From the NCBI RefSeq assembly GCF_037991315.1, contig NZ_CP150300.1, positions 558,001 through 622,000 of the forward strand: a stretch of 64,000 bases of DNA, read 5' to 3'. The notes beneath the pieces are model-generated. The model worked only from the letters and a program-made list of their open reading frames with translations, searched no databases and was not told the origin of the DNA. The translations under genes were made by a program, and so were the position numbers. The stretch comes from Paenibacillus sp. FSL H8-0079 (GTDB lineage: Bacteria > Bacillota > Bacilli > Paenibacillales > Paenibacillaceae). Each line of letters opens with the position of its first letter. The first letter of the stretch is position 1. Positions 52,349 to 61,048 of the stretch are shown here, one piece after another.

Positions 52349-53587
52349 ATGTTGTATCAGACTGAGCAAGAACACTGTCCGGAATGCGGACATCAGATGG
52401 AGATAAATCCAGCGTATATGACCTGGTGCGTGAATTGTAACTGGAACATTTACGGAGAAGGGGATCAAGGGAGAGAATCTGCATCTGAAAAATTGAACAA
52501 AGAATCGGGGGAGTATTCCTCTGATAGATTGCTTGAAGCATTCAAGTATAGTATAGATCGAAGTCTCCCCTTCACCAAACAGAGTGTATTTACCTATTCG
52601 ATTGCGCTTCTCGTTCATTTTTCAACATTAGCCATCTTGGGCGTGGCAATCTATTTCTTTTCAACCAATTCAACATGGCTAGGTATATTAGGTATTGCGC
52701 TGCTTTTCCTCTGGATCACAATTATATTGCCATATCGGAAGCGACTTCCGGGCAGGGTGATCTCTAGAGACGAATATCCAGAATTGTGTGGAATGATTGA
52801 TGAGATTGGTGAGCGCTTGAATGTTCCACCTGTGGATATGGTCATCATTAGCGAAGAATATACCACATACAACCTGCATCTCAAAAGAAAAAAGAGAGTA
52901 CTTGTCATAGGTATTCCCTTTTTTGCAGCCCTAACGTTACAGGAGAAGATAGCCGCGATCAGTCACCAAATGAGTCAATTTGCACATCCGAACATTTCCA
53001 ACAGCTCACTGGTCGAGCGAGCCAGGCATGTACTGAATTCTTGGATTGATACCGTTGATCCACAAGACAGCGGTCTGTTATATTGGGTGGTATTTCCACT
53101 CATAATACTACGCTTATTGTTATTTGCTATTATAGCCGGTGTCTATTCATTGTTAATCAAAAGCATGCGGAATGAGATGCAGCGAGTATTCTACATCGCA
53201 GATCATGAAGCATCAGAGACAGCTGGCAGTGAGGCAGTGTTATCTCTATTTTTGAAGTCCGAGATGGAAGGCCTTTTTGCACATACGGCTGAACAGGTGG
53301 CAGAATATCAATATAACAAGGAGCTGTATGAGGAGTTTAGAAAACGGATTTTTGCCGTTCCAACTCAAGAGCTCCTTCGTATTCAGCGGGTACAGGAAAT
53401 GAATGATACTCAAAGCCGTAGCTACCATCCTCCAATGAAGAATCGCATCGGATTGATAAAGGAGCATTGGGCAATGATTCCTGGTTATCGACCTGATGGA
53501 GCGAAAGAACGGAGAATTAACGAGGAGTTTCGTCTATTGGAGCAAAGCTCCCAGAAAATTCTGCTGAGTGATCTGAGGGGGAATTAA
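52349..53587 (+). CDS. Membrane protein with zinc ribbon and degenerate M48 peptidase domain
   Basis: 412 residues. A zinc ribbon opens the protein (HCPECGHQMEINPAYMTWCVNCNW). Membrane segments lie at about 80-105, 110-130 and 245-270. The middle follows the M48 (HtpX/Ste24) plan: VISRDEYPELCGMIDEIGERLNVPPVDMVIISEEYTTYN, then VLVIGIPFFAALTLQEKIAAISHQMSQFAHP where active enzymes have HExxH; here it is HQMSQ. The later YIADHEASETAGSEAVLSLFLK is the EADxxAAELAG region, but the metal-binding Glu is replaced. Both catalytic elements are lost, so it is probably a pseudoprotease. Its upstream 60-bp repeat matches that before vgrG, suggesting co-regulation. Confidence 0.75.
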   Translation: MLYQTEQEHCPECGHQMEINPAYMTWCVNCNWNIYGEGDQGRESASEKLNKESGEYSSDRLLEAFKYSIDRSLPFTKQSVFTYSIALLVHFSTLAILGVAIYFFSTNSTWLGILGIALLFLWITIILPYRKRLPGRVISRDEYPELCGMIDEIGERLNVPPVDMVIISEEYTTYNLHLKRKKRVLVIGIPFFAALTLQEKIAAISHQMSQFAHPNISNSSLVERARHVLNSWIDTVDPQDSGLLYWVVFPLIILRLLLFAIIAGVYSLLIKSMRNEMQRVFYIADHEASETAGSEAVLSLFLKSEMEGLFAHTAEQVAEYQYNKELYEEFRKRIFAVPTQELLRIQRVQEMNDTQSRSYHPPMKNRIGLIKEHWAMIPGYRPDGAKERRINEEFRLLEQSSQKILLSDLRGN

Positions 53588-53620
53588 TCAGCACACTTTT
53601 AATGGATATCATTGCAAATG

Positions 53621-53671
53621 AAAACAAGGGCAGTAGCAGCCGAACTATGGCTTGTTCTGCCCTTGTTTTTT
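53621..53671. terminator. Bidirectional terminator
   Basis: AAAACAAGGGCAG pairs with CTGCCCTTGTTTTTT; lies between the M48-like gene (+) and the small convergent gene (-). Confidence 0.85.
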
Positions 53672-53702
53672 GTGGTTCAGCCTACTTTAACGAAAGAAAT
53701 CC

Positions 53703-53978
53703 TTATCCTCCCTTGATCTGCCTGCGAGGGTTAGTGATCTTGCCAATTTTATCGGTGTCGTTTTCTTTGGGCACCAAACGTTCATCGGTACGTCCTTCGT
53801 GGTGATTATCAAATGCATATTCCGTCAGTTTCCATTCCGACTTGCCGAGAACGGGATCAGCCGGGAAGTGTTGCCCCCGATGCAGATGTTCCTCACGTCC
53901 GGCTTCGTTGATGTAGACTCCGTCTACTTCCACCTTTTCATGTGAAAGGGGCAGCATATCCTGTTCTTTGCGTTCCAT
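53703..53978 (-). CDS. Small hydrophilic conserved protein
   Basis: 91 residues, charged, no membrane segment. VDGVYINEAGREEHLHRGQHFPADPVLGKSEWKLTEYAFDNHHEG is the compact central part; GxxFPxxPxxxxxxW resembles small YjzC-like Bacillales proteins, but I cannot name a family with confidence. AAGGAGG nine bases before the ATG makes it a well-supported gene. Monocistronic. Confidence 0.7.
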   Translation of the reverse strand: MERKEQDMLPLSHEKVEVDGVYINEAGREEHLHRGQHFPADPVLGKSEWKLTEYAFDNHHEGRTDERLVPKENDTDKIGKITNPRRQIKGG

Positions 53979-54101
53979 GAAACGGCGCCTCCTTTGGATA
54001 CCAGTAATTTAACTATATGGGTTGTCCGTGATAATATCCCCCGAATAGTTCAGTGTTATGCTGGATATATTAATTCCGTATAGAATGGTGGCAATCATAA
54101 C

Positions 54102-54222
54102 ATATGATTCGGAATTAAACTTTTTGGGCATGAAAACCGTTATATTTATTAGAGGAAATCGTCAAGTCGTAAGATACTTCCGAATATGATACAATAAGAT
54201 TATGATTCATTCCGAATCATAT
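54102..54222. repeat. 14-bp inverted repeat pair in a 399-base intergenic region
   Basis: ATATGATTCGGAAT (54102-54115) recurs inverted and perfect as ATTCCGAATCATAT (54209-54222). Between 53979 and 54377 there is no gene. The spaced sites could bind a regulator twice. The part at 54240-54350 contains short self-complementary words (AAAGC/GCTTT) but matches no RNA family I can name. Confidence 0.4.
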
Positions 54223-54377
54223 CGGGTATTTATAGTGTCAGGTACTTGCTTTCTAGCGAGGTTCCCGACCTAAAGCTTGCTTTAAGCCGCGCACACAACT
54301 TCATGGATGGCATTTAAGACTTATTCGGCATTCTCTAAACGGAGCATTCACTTTCAACGTTTTGGGAGGGAATTACA

Positions 54378-54566
54378 ATGGCAACGAAAGGTCACAATGA
54401 GGTCAAAGAAAGTTTGAGGGAAATGACTCGGATTTTCCGTCCTAAGGATCCAAAAAAATTCGTGAAGGAGTACGTGAGAAAATACCGGATTACGGGTGGA
54501 TATGAGGAAGAATTGACTTCTGTGGTTGAGCATGAGCTTGTCAAGATGGATTCTTCCGTGTCCTGA
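54378..54566 (+). CDS. Small basic conserved protein
   Basis: 62 residues: MATKGHNEVKESLREMTRIFRPKDPKKFVKEYVRKYRITGGYEEELTSVVEHELVKMDSSVS. Basic first half, acidic end, predicted helices. GGGAGGG nine bases before the ATG and a terminator just downstream support it. No family recognised. Confidence 0.65.
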   Translation: MATKGHNEVKESLREMTRIFRPKDPKKFVKEYVRKYRITGGYEEELTSVVEHELVKMDSSVS

Positions 54567-54607
54567 AACAACACACAACTCTGATTATACTGTTCCGATA
54601 ATGAATA

Positions 54608-54650
54608 GAACCGTCTCTCGGGCGTTAAGCTCCGGCAGGCGGTTTTTTTT
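54608..54650 (+). terminator. Terminator after the small basic protein gene
   Basis: GAACCG...CGGTT stem with inner GG/CC pairs, followed by eight T. Confidence 0.75.
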
Positions 54651-54699
54651 GCGTTCCTGCTGCATATATATGGGAGTACACCTACAGCGGGAAGGATGA

Positions 54700-55461
54700 A
54701 TGCATGTGGACCCTATACTGAAAACCAAAGAAGAGATTGGCTACATGCGGGAAGCAGGACGTATTTTGCGAAGCTGTCACCAACATATTGAGCAGTGGAT
54801 GGTCCCCGGTATCACGACAGCAGAGATCAACGAGCGGGTGGAAGAATTTCTCGCAGAACATGGGGCCACACCGGAGCAGAAAGGGTACAAAGGATATCCT
54901 TACGCGACTTGTGCCTCCGTCAATGAAGTGGTCTGCCACGGATTTCCGGGTGATGAGGTGCTGGCGAGCGGAGATGTGGTGACCATCGATATGGTGGTAA
55001 ACAAAGACGGCTGGCTTGCTGACTCGGCCTGGACATATGGAATTGATGAACCAAGCAGATCCGTTCGCAAGCTGATGAGGCGTACAGAGAAGGCGCTTGA
55101 GCGGGCCATTGCACAAGCAGTTCCGGGCAACACGCTCGGAGATATTGGAAGCGCCATTGAACGAACAGCCAAACTATATCGATATGGCATTGTGAAGCCC
55201 CTCATCGGTCATGGGATTGGTCAGTATATTCATGAACCGCCGAATGTACTGCCTTATGGCAAACGCAGAACGGGTTTGATGCTTACCGAGGGCATGGTTA
55301 TTACCATTGAACCGATCTTTACGAAAGGCAGTTCAGGAGCCGTTGTATGGGATGAGGATGGGTGGACGGTGAGGACGGTGGATGGCAGCTGGGGAGTTCA
55401 GTATGAGCACACGGTTGCCATAACCGGAGACGGCCCATTGATCCTGACCAATGGTACGTGA
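54700..55461 (+). CDS. map: Type I methionine aminopeptidase
   Basis: 253 residues, normal length. It removes the N-terminal Met from new proteins. All five metal ligands are identifiable: Asp in TIDMVV, Asp in GWLADSAWT, His in IGHGIGQYIHEPPN, Glu in TIEPIF and Glu in VQYEHTVAI; the substrate His is in NEVVCHGFP. It differs from the ribosomal-operon Map in lacking its context and is probably the second, YflG-like enzyme. GGAAGG lies four bases before the ATG at 54700 and ten before a GTG at 54706. No close operon partner. Confidence 0.92.
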   Translation: MHVDPILKTKEEIGYMREAGRILRSCHQHIEQWMVPGITTAEINERVEEFLAEHGATPEQKGYKGYPYATCASVNEVVCHGFPGDEVLASGDVVTIDMVVNKDGWLADSAWTYGIDEPSRSVRKLMRRTEKALERAIAQAVPGNTLGDIGSAIERTAKLYRYGIVKPLIGHGIGQYIHEPPNVLPYGKRRTGLMLTEGMVITIEPIFTKGSSGAVVWDEDGWTVRTVDGSWGVQYEHTVAITGDGPLILTNGT

Positions 55462-55746
55462 GGTGAGGTCAGTGAAGATGATAAGTTGATCGGTCTATAA
55501 TTCAAGTGTTCGGATTCAAAATAATTCAGAATTCTTCAAATGCTCCATGCTGTTTTGGACTTGAATAAAGCAGTATGGAGCGGTATGTATGCTTTCCAGA
55601 TGAATATGGAATATGTTTACCATTAAATTGGATCTTTCTTTTGCATAATCCCGCATGTTTTCAATGTGAGAAAAATCGCCAATAAATCAAGTTTCATCAC
55701 CGAAATTTGGCAAAAATTTTCAAATGTAGAGAGTAATATTTTTAAC

Positions 55747-55760
55747 TGAAATCGTTTACA
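55747..55760. promoter_or_regulatory. CcpA cre site upstream of the cta operon
   Basis: TGAAATCGTTTACA fits the catabolite-response consensus TGWAANCGNTNWCA at every position. It lies 62 bases before the -35 of the cta promoter. Control of caa3 oxidase by CcpA is known in Bacillus subtilis. Confidence 0.75.
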
Positions 55761-55821
55761 AATCAAGTTACAGAGCGGTTTTTTACATAAAGTGAACATT
55801 TTGTGAACATGTGTCCAAAGA

Positions 55822-55850
55822 TTGACAAAATCATACCCTCAACTTATATT
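55822..55850 (+). promoter_or_regulatory. Sigma-A promoter of the cta operon
   Basis: TTGACA, 17 bases, TATATT. Two TGTGAACA words (GTGAACATTTTGTGAACATG) lie just upstream at about 55792-55812; they resemble ResD-type TTTGTGAA sites, a plausible respiratory control. The leader to the ctaC start is about 200 bases; apart from these sites the 598-base gap 55462-56059 shows no gene. Confidence 0.75.
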
Positions 55851-56059
55851 TAATAAGTGATTGAAGCATATAGAATGAATTGGAAGAATACGCAGACATG
55901 CCCTGAGCAGGAAATGACGGGAGTGCTGGAAGCGTTATTTTTGTAAGCGTTCTGTATGACGAAGAGGATTATGCGTATCGTGCTGAAACGTACCTTTTGT
56001 TGCCTTTCTACCGAACGACAACGGTAATCTACGAAAACGTAAAAAAGTGGGGTAGATCA

Positions 56060-57112
56060 ATGATGAAACAGTGGCAGGTTGCAAAGCGAATTCTCCCCTT
56101 GCTGGCGGTGTTCTCTTTGCTGCTATCCGCATGCGGGCGGGAAGACTTGTCGGTAATGAAACCTCAGGGTCCTGTGGCGCAAGGCCAATATGATCTGATG
56201 AAGCTGTCCATCGCGATTATGATTGTGGTGCTCATCATTGTATTCGCCATAGCGGCCTATGTCCTGATCCGGTTTCGCAGACGGGCCGGGCAGACTGAGA
56301 TGCCCGAACAGGTTGAAGGGAATTTCAAGCTGGAAGTAATATGGACAGCCATTCCGTTATTGTTGGTTATTGTGCTGGCAGTACCGACGGTACAAACGAT
56401 TTTTGCCCAAGGCGAAGATTTGTCCAATGACAAAAACGCACTTAAGGTCCAAGTCACCTCGCATCAGTACTGGTGGGAATTCACTTATCCTCAATATGAC
56501 GTAACCACCGCTCAAGATCTCATCATCCCGACCGGAACCAAAATCGCATTCGAATTGAAAACCGCTGACGTGCTTCACTCCTTCTGGGTGCCGTCACTTG
56601 CGGGAAAAATGGACACAAACCCGGATGGAACGCTTAATAAGTTCAGTTTTTCCGCACCAAATGAAGGCGTTTACCGCGGTAAATGTGCCGAGTTATGCGG
56701 CAGATCGCATGCTTTCATGGAATTCAAGGTAAAAGCAGTGAGTCAGGAATCCTTTGACAGATGGGTGAATCAAATGAAAGCACCCGCAGTCCTTCCTGAA
56801 GATGCTCAATTGGCCGAAAAATTCAAAACAAACTGCCTTTCTTGCCACGCTGTTGGCGATCAAGGTGGACCTGTTGCACCTGACCTGACGGGAATCGGCG
56901 GCAAAGAATCTGTCGCAGGCATTCTGTTGAATTATCGTGAGGGACAAGAAGAAGGTAATCCGGTACTGGATAACATGAAAGAATGGCTCCATGATCCACA
57001 ATCCGTGAAGCCGGGTAATACCATGCCGAATCCCAAAGATCTTGGGTTGACGGATGAAGAAATCGACGGAATTGCCGAATATCTGGCCAACTACAAATTG
57101 GACTATGAATAG
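56060..57112 (+). CDS. ctaC: Cytochrome caa3 oxidase subunit II with fused cytochrome c
   Basis: 350 residues. Lipoprotein signal peptide with LLSAC lipobox, two transmembrane helices, then the CuA domain: HQYWWEF, DVLHSFWVPSLAGKMD and CAELCGRSHAFM with the copper ligands. The C-terminal 90 residues are a cytochrome c domain with haem motif CLSCH and an axial Met in NTMPNPKDL. It takes electrons from cytochrome c or directly and passes them to subunit I. GGGG seven bases before the ATG at 56060 marks the start; the frame is open upstream to 55997. Confidence 0.95.
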   Translation: MMKQWQVAKRILPLLAVFSLLLSACGREDLSVMKPQGPVAQGQYDLMKLSIAIMIVVLIIVFAIAAYVLIRFRRRAGQTEMPEQVEGNFKLEVIWTAIPLLLVIVLAVPTVQTIFAQGEDLSNDKNALKVQVTSHQYWWEFTYPQYDVTTAQDLIIPTGTKIAFELKTADVLHSFWVPSLAGKMDTNPDGTLNKFSFSAPNEGVYRGKCAELCGRSHAFMEFKVKAVSQESFDRWVNQMKAPAVLPEDAQLAEKFKTNCLSCHAVGDQGGPVAPDLTGIGGKESVAGILLNYREGQEEGNPVLDNMKEWLHDPQSVKPGNTMPNPKDLGLTDEEIDGIAEYLANYKLDYE

Positions 57113-57144
57113 AACAGCAAGGACGAAGAAGGGGGTACACAACC

Positions 57145-59034
57145 TTGGCTCATGCGCATAGCGTCAAGAGGTACAGGGGCTTGATGGATTGGATCACCAC
57201 CGTCGATCACAAAAAAATCGCCATTCTCTATTTGGTTGCGGGTGGATTTTTCTTTGGAATCGGCGGCATTGAAGCCATTTTGATTCGGATTCAACTGATG
57301 AAACCGATGAATGATTTTGTATCAGCACAGGTCTTCAACGAATTGATTACCATGCACGGAACAACGATGATTTTCCTTGGTGTCATGCCACTTATATTTG
57401 CCATTATGAATGCTGTTGTGCCTTTACAGATCGGGGCACGGGACGTTGCTTTTCCATTTCTTAACGCACTCGGTTTCTGGACGTTCCTGTTTGGGGGGTT
57501 GTTGCTGAACTTGAGCTGGGTTATGGGCGGAGCACCTGATGCGGGCTGGACTTCATATACGCCGCTTTCGGGCAGTGAATATAGTGGAACGCATGGCGTG
57601 GATTTCTACACCATCGGTCTCCAGATCGCGGGTCTGGGAACACTCATCGGGGGCATTAACTTTCTCGCAACGATTATTACCATGCGTGCTCCAGGCATGT
57701 CTTACATGCGGATGCCGATGTTTACATGGACGACATTTATTACATCTGCCATTATCCTTTTTGCTTTTCCTGCCATCACGGTAGGGCTTGTACTTTTAAC
57801 GTTTGATCGTATTCTGGGAGCGAATTTCTTCGATGTCGCAGGTGGCGGTAACCCGGTACTCTGGCAGCACATCTTCTGGATCTTCGGGCACCCGGAAGTA
57901 TACATTCTGATCTTGCCGGCATTTGGTATCATCTCGGAGGTTATTCCGACCTTCTCGCGTAAACGGTTGTTCGGATACAGCTCCATGGTATTTGCTACCA
58001 TCCTGATTGCCTTTCTGGGCTTCATGGTATGGGCGCATCACATGTTTACAACAGGTCTTGGTAATGTAGCCAACGCGCTTTTCTCCATCTCCACGATGTT
58101 GATTGCCGTACCTACAGGGATCAAAATCTTTAACTGGCTCTTTACGATGTGGGGTGGACAGATCCGCTTTACGGCGGCAAATCTGTTTGCGGTTGGATTC
58201 GTCCCAACCTTCGTTATGGGCGGTGTTACAGGCGTCATGCTGGCATCTGCTCCGGCGGATTTCCAGTTCCATGATACGTACTTTGTTGTCGCCCACTTTC
58301 ACTACGTTATTGTAGGGGGACTGGTGCTCGGATTGTTCTCGGGACTGCATTACTGGTGGCCTAAGATGTTCGGACGTATTCTGAGCGAAACATTAGGCAA
58401 ATGGACATTCTGGACATTTATGATCGGTTTCCAATTAACGTTCTTTGTACAGCATTTCCTCGGTCTGATGGGGATGCAGCGCCGGATCGTTACATACTTG
58501 CCGAATCAGGACTTTGACCTGCTCAATCTGGTCAGCTCTGTCGGTGCGTTTCTGATGGGTGTTGGGGTGATCATGTTCCTTGTGAACATTGTGATCACAA
58601 CAAGAAAGCCGGCTGGTGCGCCGAACGATCCGTGGGAAGACGGCCGTACACTGGAATGGTCCATTCCTTCACCGCCACCGGAATATAACTTCAAGCAGAC
58701 GCCACTGGTACGCGGAATCGATGCGTATTGGAAGGAAAAGATGGCAGGACATACAGAGATGACACCGGCAGAACCCGTAGGTTCGATTCATATGCCTTCA
58801 GCAACGCCGTTGCCGTTTGTAATGTCCGTAGGTATCTTTATCGCAGGACTTGGCTTGATGTTCAGCAAGGATGACTTTGGAAATGCATTTATGAACGCAA
58901 TTTTCAACAATTATATTATAGTTATTATTGGTCTCGTAATCACATTCGGCGCAATGGCCCTTCGTTCACTCTATGATGATCATGGCTGGCATATTGAACC
59001 GGAGGATCAGGATGAGAAGGGGGCGAGAACATGA
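57145..59034 (+). CDS. ctaD: Cytochrome c oxidase subunit I
   Basis: 629 residues, TTG start with GGGGG nine bases before. About 14 membrane helices, as in caa3 enzymes where part of subunit III is fused. Haem and copper ligands are visible: MHGTTMIF, WIFGHPEVYILILPAFGIISE (His-Tyr crosslink), WAHHMFTTGL, and HFHYVIVGG. It reduces oxygen to water and pumps protons. Its stop overlaps the ctaE start. Confidence 0.96.
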   Translation: MAHAHSVKRYRGLMDWITTVDHKKIAILYLVAGGFFFGIGGIEAILIRIQLMKPMNDFVSAQVFNELITMHGTTMIFLGVMPLIFAIMNAVVPLQIGARDVAFPFLNALGFWTFLFGGLLLNLSWVMGGAPDAGWTSYTPLSGSEYSGTHGVDFYTIGLQIAGLGTLIGGINFLATIITMRAPGMSYMRMPMFTWTTFITSAIILFAFPAITVGLVLLTFDRILGANFFDVAGGGNPVLWQHIFWIFGHPEVYILILPAFGIISEVIPTFSRKRLFGYSSMVFATILIAFLGFMVWAHHMFTTGLGNVANALFSISTMLIAVPTGIKIFNWLFTMWGGQIRFTAANLFAVGFVPTFVMGGVTGVMLASAPADFQFHDTYFVVAHFHYVIVGGLVLGLFSGLHYWWPKMFGRILSETLGKWTFWTFMIGFQLTFFVQHFLGLMGMQRRIVTYLPNQDFDLLNLVSSVGAFLMGVGVIMFLVNIVITTRKPAGAPNDPWEDGRTLEWSIPSPPPEYNFKQTPLVRGIDAYWKEKMAGHTEMTPAEPVGSIHMPSATPLPFVMSVGIFIAGLGLMFSKDDFGNAFMNAIFNNYIIVIIGLVITFGAMALRSLYDDHGWHIEPEDQDEKGART

Positions 59035-59657
59035 CAACCTCACATGCCGAACCGGTGAACGACAAGTTGCCGCATGAACCGGAGAAAGCAACGCTGGAAG
59101 GACGTAACAAGCTTATCGCCTTCTGGTTGTTCCTTGGCGGCGAGACGGTACTGTTCGGTACACTCTTTGCTACCTTCCTGGCTCTTCGTGGTCAAACCAA
59201 TGATGGACCTACGGCGAATGAATTGTTCCACCTGCCGCTCGTGGCCGCTGCAACGTTCATACTCCTGGTTAGTAGTTTGACGAGTGTATTTGCGATTCAG
59301 GCTATGCATAAGGGTAAGCGTGATGCACTGGCATTGTGGCTGGGTATCACGGTAGTACTGGGTATGGGATTTCTTGCACTGGAAATATACGAGTTCTATG
59401 AGTATGTGAAACATAAAGAGTTCGGCATGACCACGAGTGCATTCAGTTCAGCATTCTATACACTGGTCGGGTTCCACGGAGCCCACGTTGCTTTTGGTAT
59501 TGTGTGGATCGGAATCATTATCGGGCAGCTGTTCAAAAAAGGATTGACGGTCGTAACTGCACCTAAAGTATACGTCTCCGCAATGTACTGGCACTTTATT
59601 GACGTGGTCTGGGTGTTCATCTTTACGGTCGTGTACCTGCTCGGAAAGGTGGGGTAA
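59031..59657 (+). CDS. ctaE: Cytochrome c oxidase subunit III
   Basis: 208 residues, five membrane helices, beginning inside the ctaD stop (ATGA overlap). ETVLFGTLFATFLALRG and FHGAHVAFGIVWI, then YWHFIDVVWVFIFTVVYL are the family signatures. Supports stability of subunit I and proton uptake. Confidence 0.95.
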   Translation: MTTSHAEPVNDKLPHEPEKATLEGRNKLIAFWLFLGGETVLFGTLFATFLALRGQTNDGPTANELFHLPLVAAATFILLVSSLTSVFAIQAMHKGKRDALALWLGITVVLGMGFLALEIYEFYEYVKHKEFGMTTSAFSSAFYTLVGFHGAHVAFGIVWIGIIIGQLFKKGLTVVTAPKVYVSAMYWHFIDVVWVFIFTVVYLLGKVG

Positions 59658-59660
59658 CAC

Positions 59661-59981
59661 ATGTCGGCACAGGATAAGACAGATGAACAGCCTGTGAAAC
59701 ACCGTCACCGGACGGAAGGGCCACAGAAACACGTCGTGGTGTTTATTTTCTCCATTATTCTCACGCTGATTGCGTTTGCGGCTGCTACTGCTGGAGGGGT
59801 CAACACAACCTTTACGATTATTATTTTGCTCGTCATGGCGATTCTTCAGGTATTCGTTCAATTGGGTTACTGGATGCACATGAAGGATAAAGGGCATTTG
59901 ATGCCAATCCTGTTCATGGCCTTTGGATTTTTCGTAGCCTTTACGTGCATCATTATGGCACTGTATTGGGTCTGGTGGTAA
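59661..59981 (+). CDS. ctaF: Cytochrome c oxidase subunit IV
   Basis: 106 residues with three membrane helices, three bases after ctaE. HVVVFIFSIILTLIAFAAATAGG and VFVQLGYWMHMKDKGH match the small prokaryotic subunit IV. A hairpin just after its stop may lower expression of the assembly genes behind it. Confidence 0.93.
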   Translation: MSAQDKTDEQPVKHRHRTEGPQKHVVVFIFSIILTLIAFAAATAGGVNTTFTIIILLVMAILQVFVQLGYWMHMKDKGHLMPILFMAFGFFVAFTCIIMALYWVWW

Positions 59982-59985
59982 AAGA

Positions 59986-60016
59986 GATGGCGGCGGCGCA
60001 TTGCCGCCGTCTTTTC
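59986..60016 (+). terminator. Attenuator-like hairpin between ctaF and ctaG
   Basis: GATGGCGGC (59986-59994) and GCCGCCGTC (60003-60011), then TTTTCCCC. The short T tract suggests partial termination inside the operon, giving less CtaG than oxidase subunits. Confidence 0.6.
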
Positions 60017-60089
60017 CCCTTTGTAGCGAGTGGATCTTCTCAAAGGAATACTGGCAACAATTAAATTAGGTCACGGGGAGGTTTCCCGT

Positions 60090-61013
60090 ATGCTCGGGTT
60101 GCAATACTTTAGTTTTAACGACTTATGGAGTCCGCTTGTATTGGCTTTATTTCTGATCATTGCTGCAGCTTATTTGGTGCTTGTCGGACCATTAAGCGAG
60201 CAAATAAAGGATGCAGAGCCAGCGACTGCTGTGCAGAAAATCATGTTTATTACAGGGCTGTTTGTCCTGTATCTGGCTCAGGCAGGGCCCTTTAATCTGC
60301 TCGGTCACGTGATGTTTAGCTTCCACATGGTAAGCATGGCGTTCTCCTATCTGGTAGCCCCGCCGCTGATGATGAAAGGATTACCGATCTGGGTATGGCG
60401 CAGAATCGTACGCTGGTTGCCTACACGCCAGCTATCGTTCCTGGCTCATCCAATCGTTGCGGCAGTGCTCTTTAATGGACTGTTCTCGCTGTATCATCTG
60501 CCGATTGTGCATGACTACGTGATGTTGAATTTTACCGTTCACCGGTTGTATTATATCGCACTGTTCATCACTTCCATGCTCATGTGGTGGACATTACTGA
60601 ATCCGTTACCAGAAGGTAGACAAGCATCGGGGTTATCCAAGATCGGTTTTATTTTCTTGAATATGGTGCTGCTTACGCCTGCGTGTGGATTAATTATCTT
60701 TGCATCTGAGCCTTTGTATCAGACGTACAGCAACCCGGCGGTGTGGGCTGAAGCTATGCGGTATTGTGTGTCTGGAGATTCTACGACGTTACTTCGCTCA
60801 TTCGGTGGGCCGTCTTTCTTCAACTTTTTGTCTTCCGCGAAGGAAGATCAGCAAGTCGGAGGGATTGTAATGAAGTTTATTCAAGAGGGGATCTTTGCCT
60901 CCATGCTGGCCTATGTATTTTTCCAGTGGTATCGGAAAGAGAAACAGGAAGATGACGATGATTCGTATCCTGCAGGTGGCTCTGGAGGGCCGCTCAATCC
61001 GGCTGCCAAATAA
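60090..61013 (+). CDS. ctaG: Cytochrome c oxidase assembly factor CtaG
   Basis: 307 residues, about seven membrane helices (caa3_CtaG family). FLIIAAAYLVLVGPL, GHVMFSFHMVSMAFSYLVAPPLMMKG, LYHLPIVHDYVM and LMWWTLLNPLP carry conserved His and Met residues thought to handle copper for CuA/CuB assembly. GGGGAGG seven bases before the ATG at 60090 sets the start; an upstream GTG at 60030 lies in the preceding hairpin region. Confidence 0.93.
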   Translation: MLGLQYFSFNDLWSPLVLALFLIIAAAYLVLVGPLSEQIKDAEPATAVQKIMFITGLFVLYLAQAGPFNLLGHVMFSFHMVSMAFSYLVAPPLMMKGLPIWVWRRIVRWLPTRQLSFLAHPIVAAVLFNGLFSLYHLPIVHDYVMLNFTVHRLYYIALFITSMLMWWTLLNPLPEGRQASGLSKIGFIFLNMVLLTPACGLIIFASEPLYQTYSNPAVWAEAMRYCVSGDSTTLLRSFGGPSFFNFLSSAKEDQQVGGIVMKFIQEGIFASMLAYVFFQWYRKEKQEDDDDSYPAGGSGGPLNPAAK

Positions 61014-61048
61014 TGAAGTCAATGTTCTAACAAGAGGGGGGACACACG

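Noticed and set aside
54240..54350. Possible riboswitch or 6S-like RNA
   Set aside because: Short complementary words are present, but no conserved core of a family I can name.
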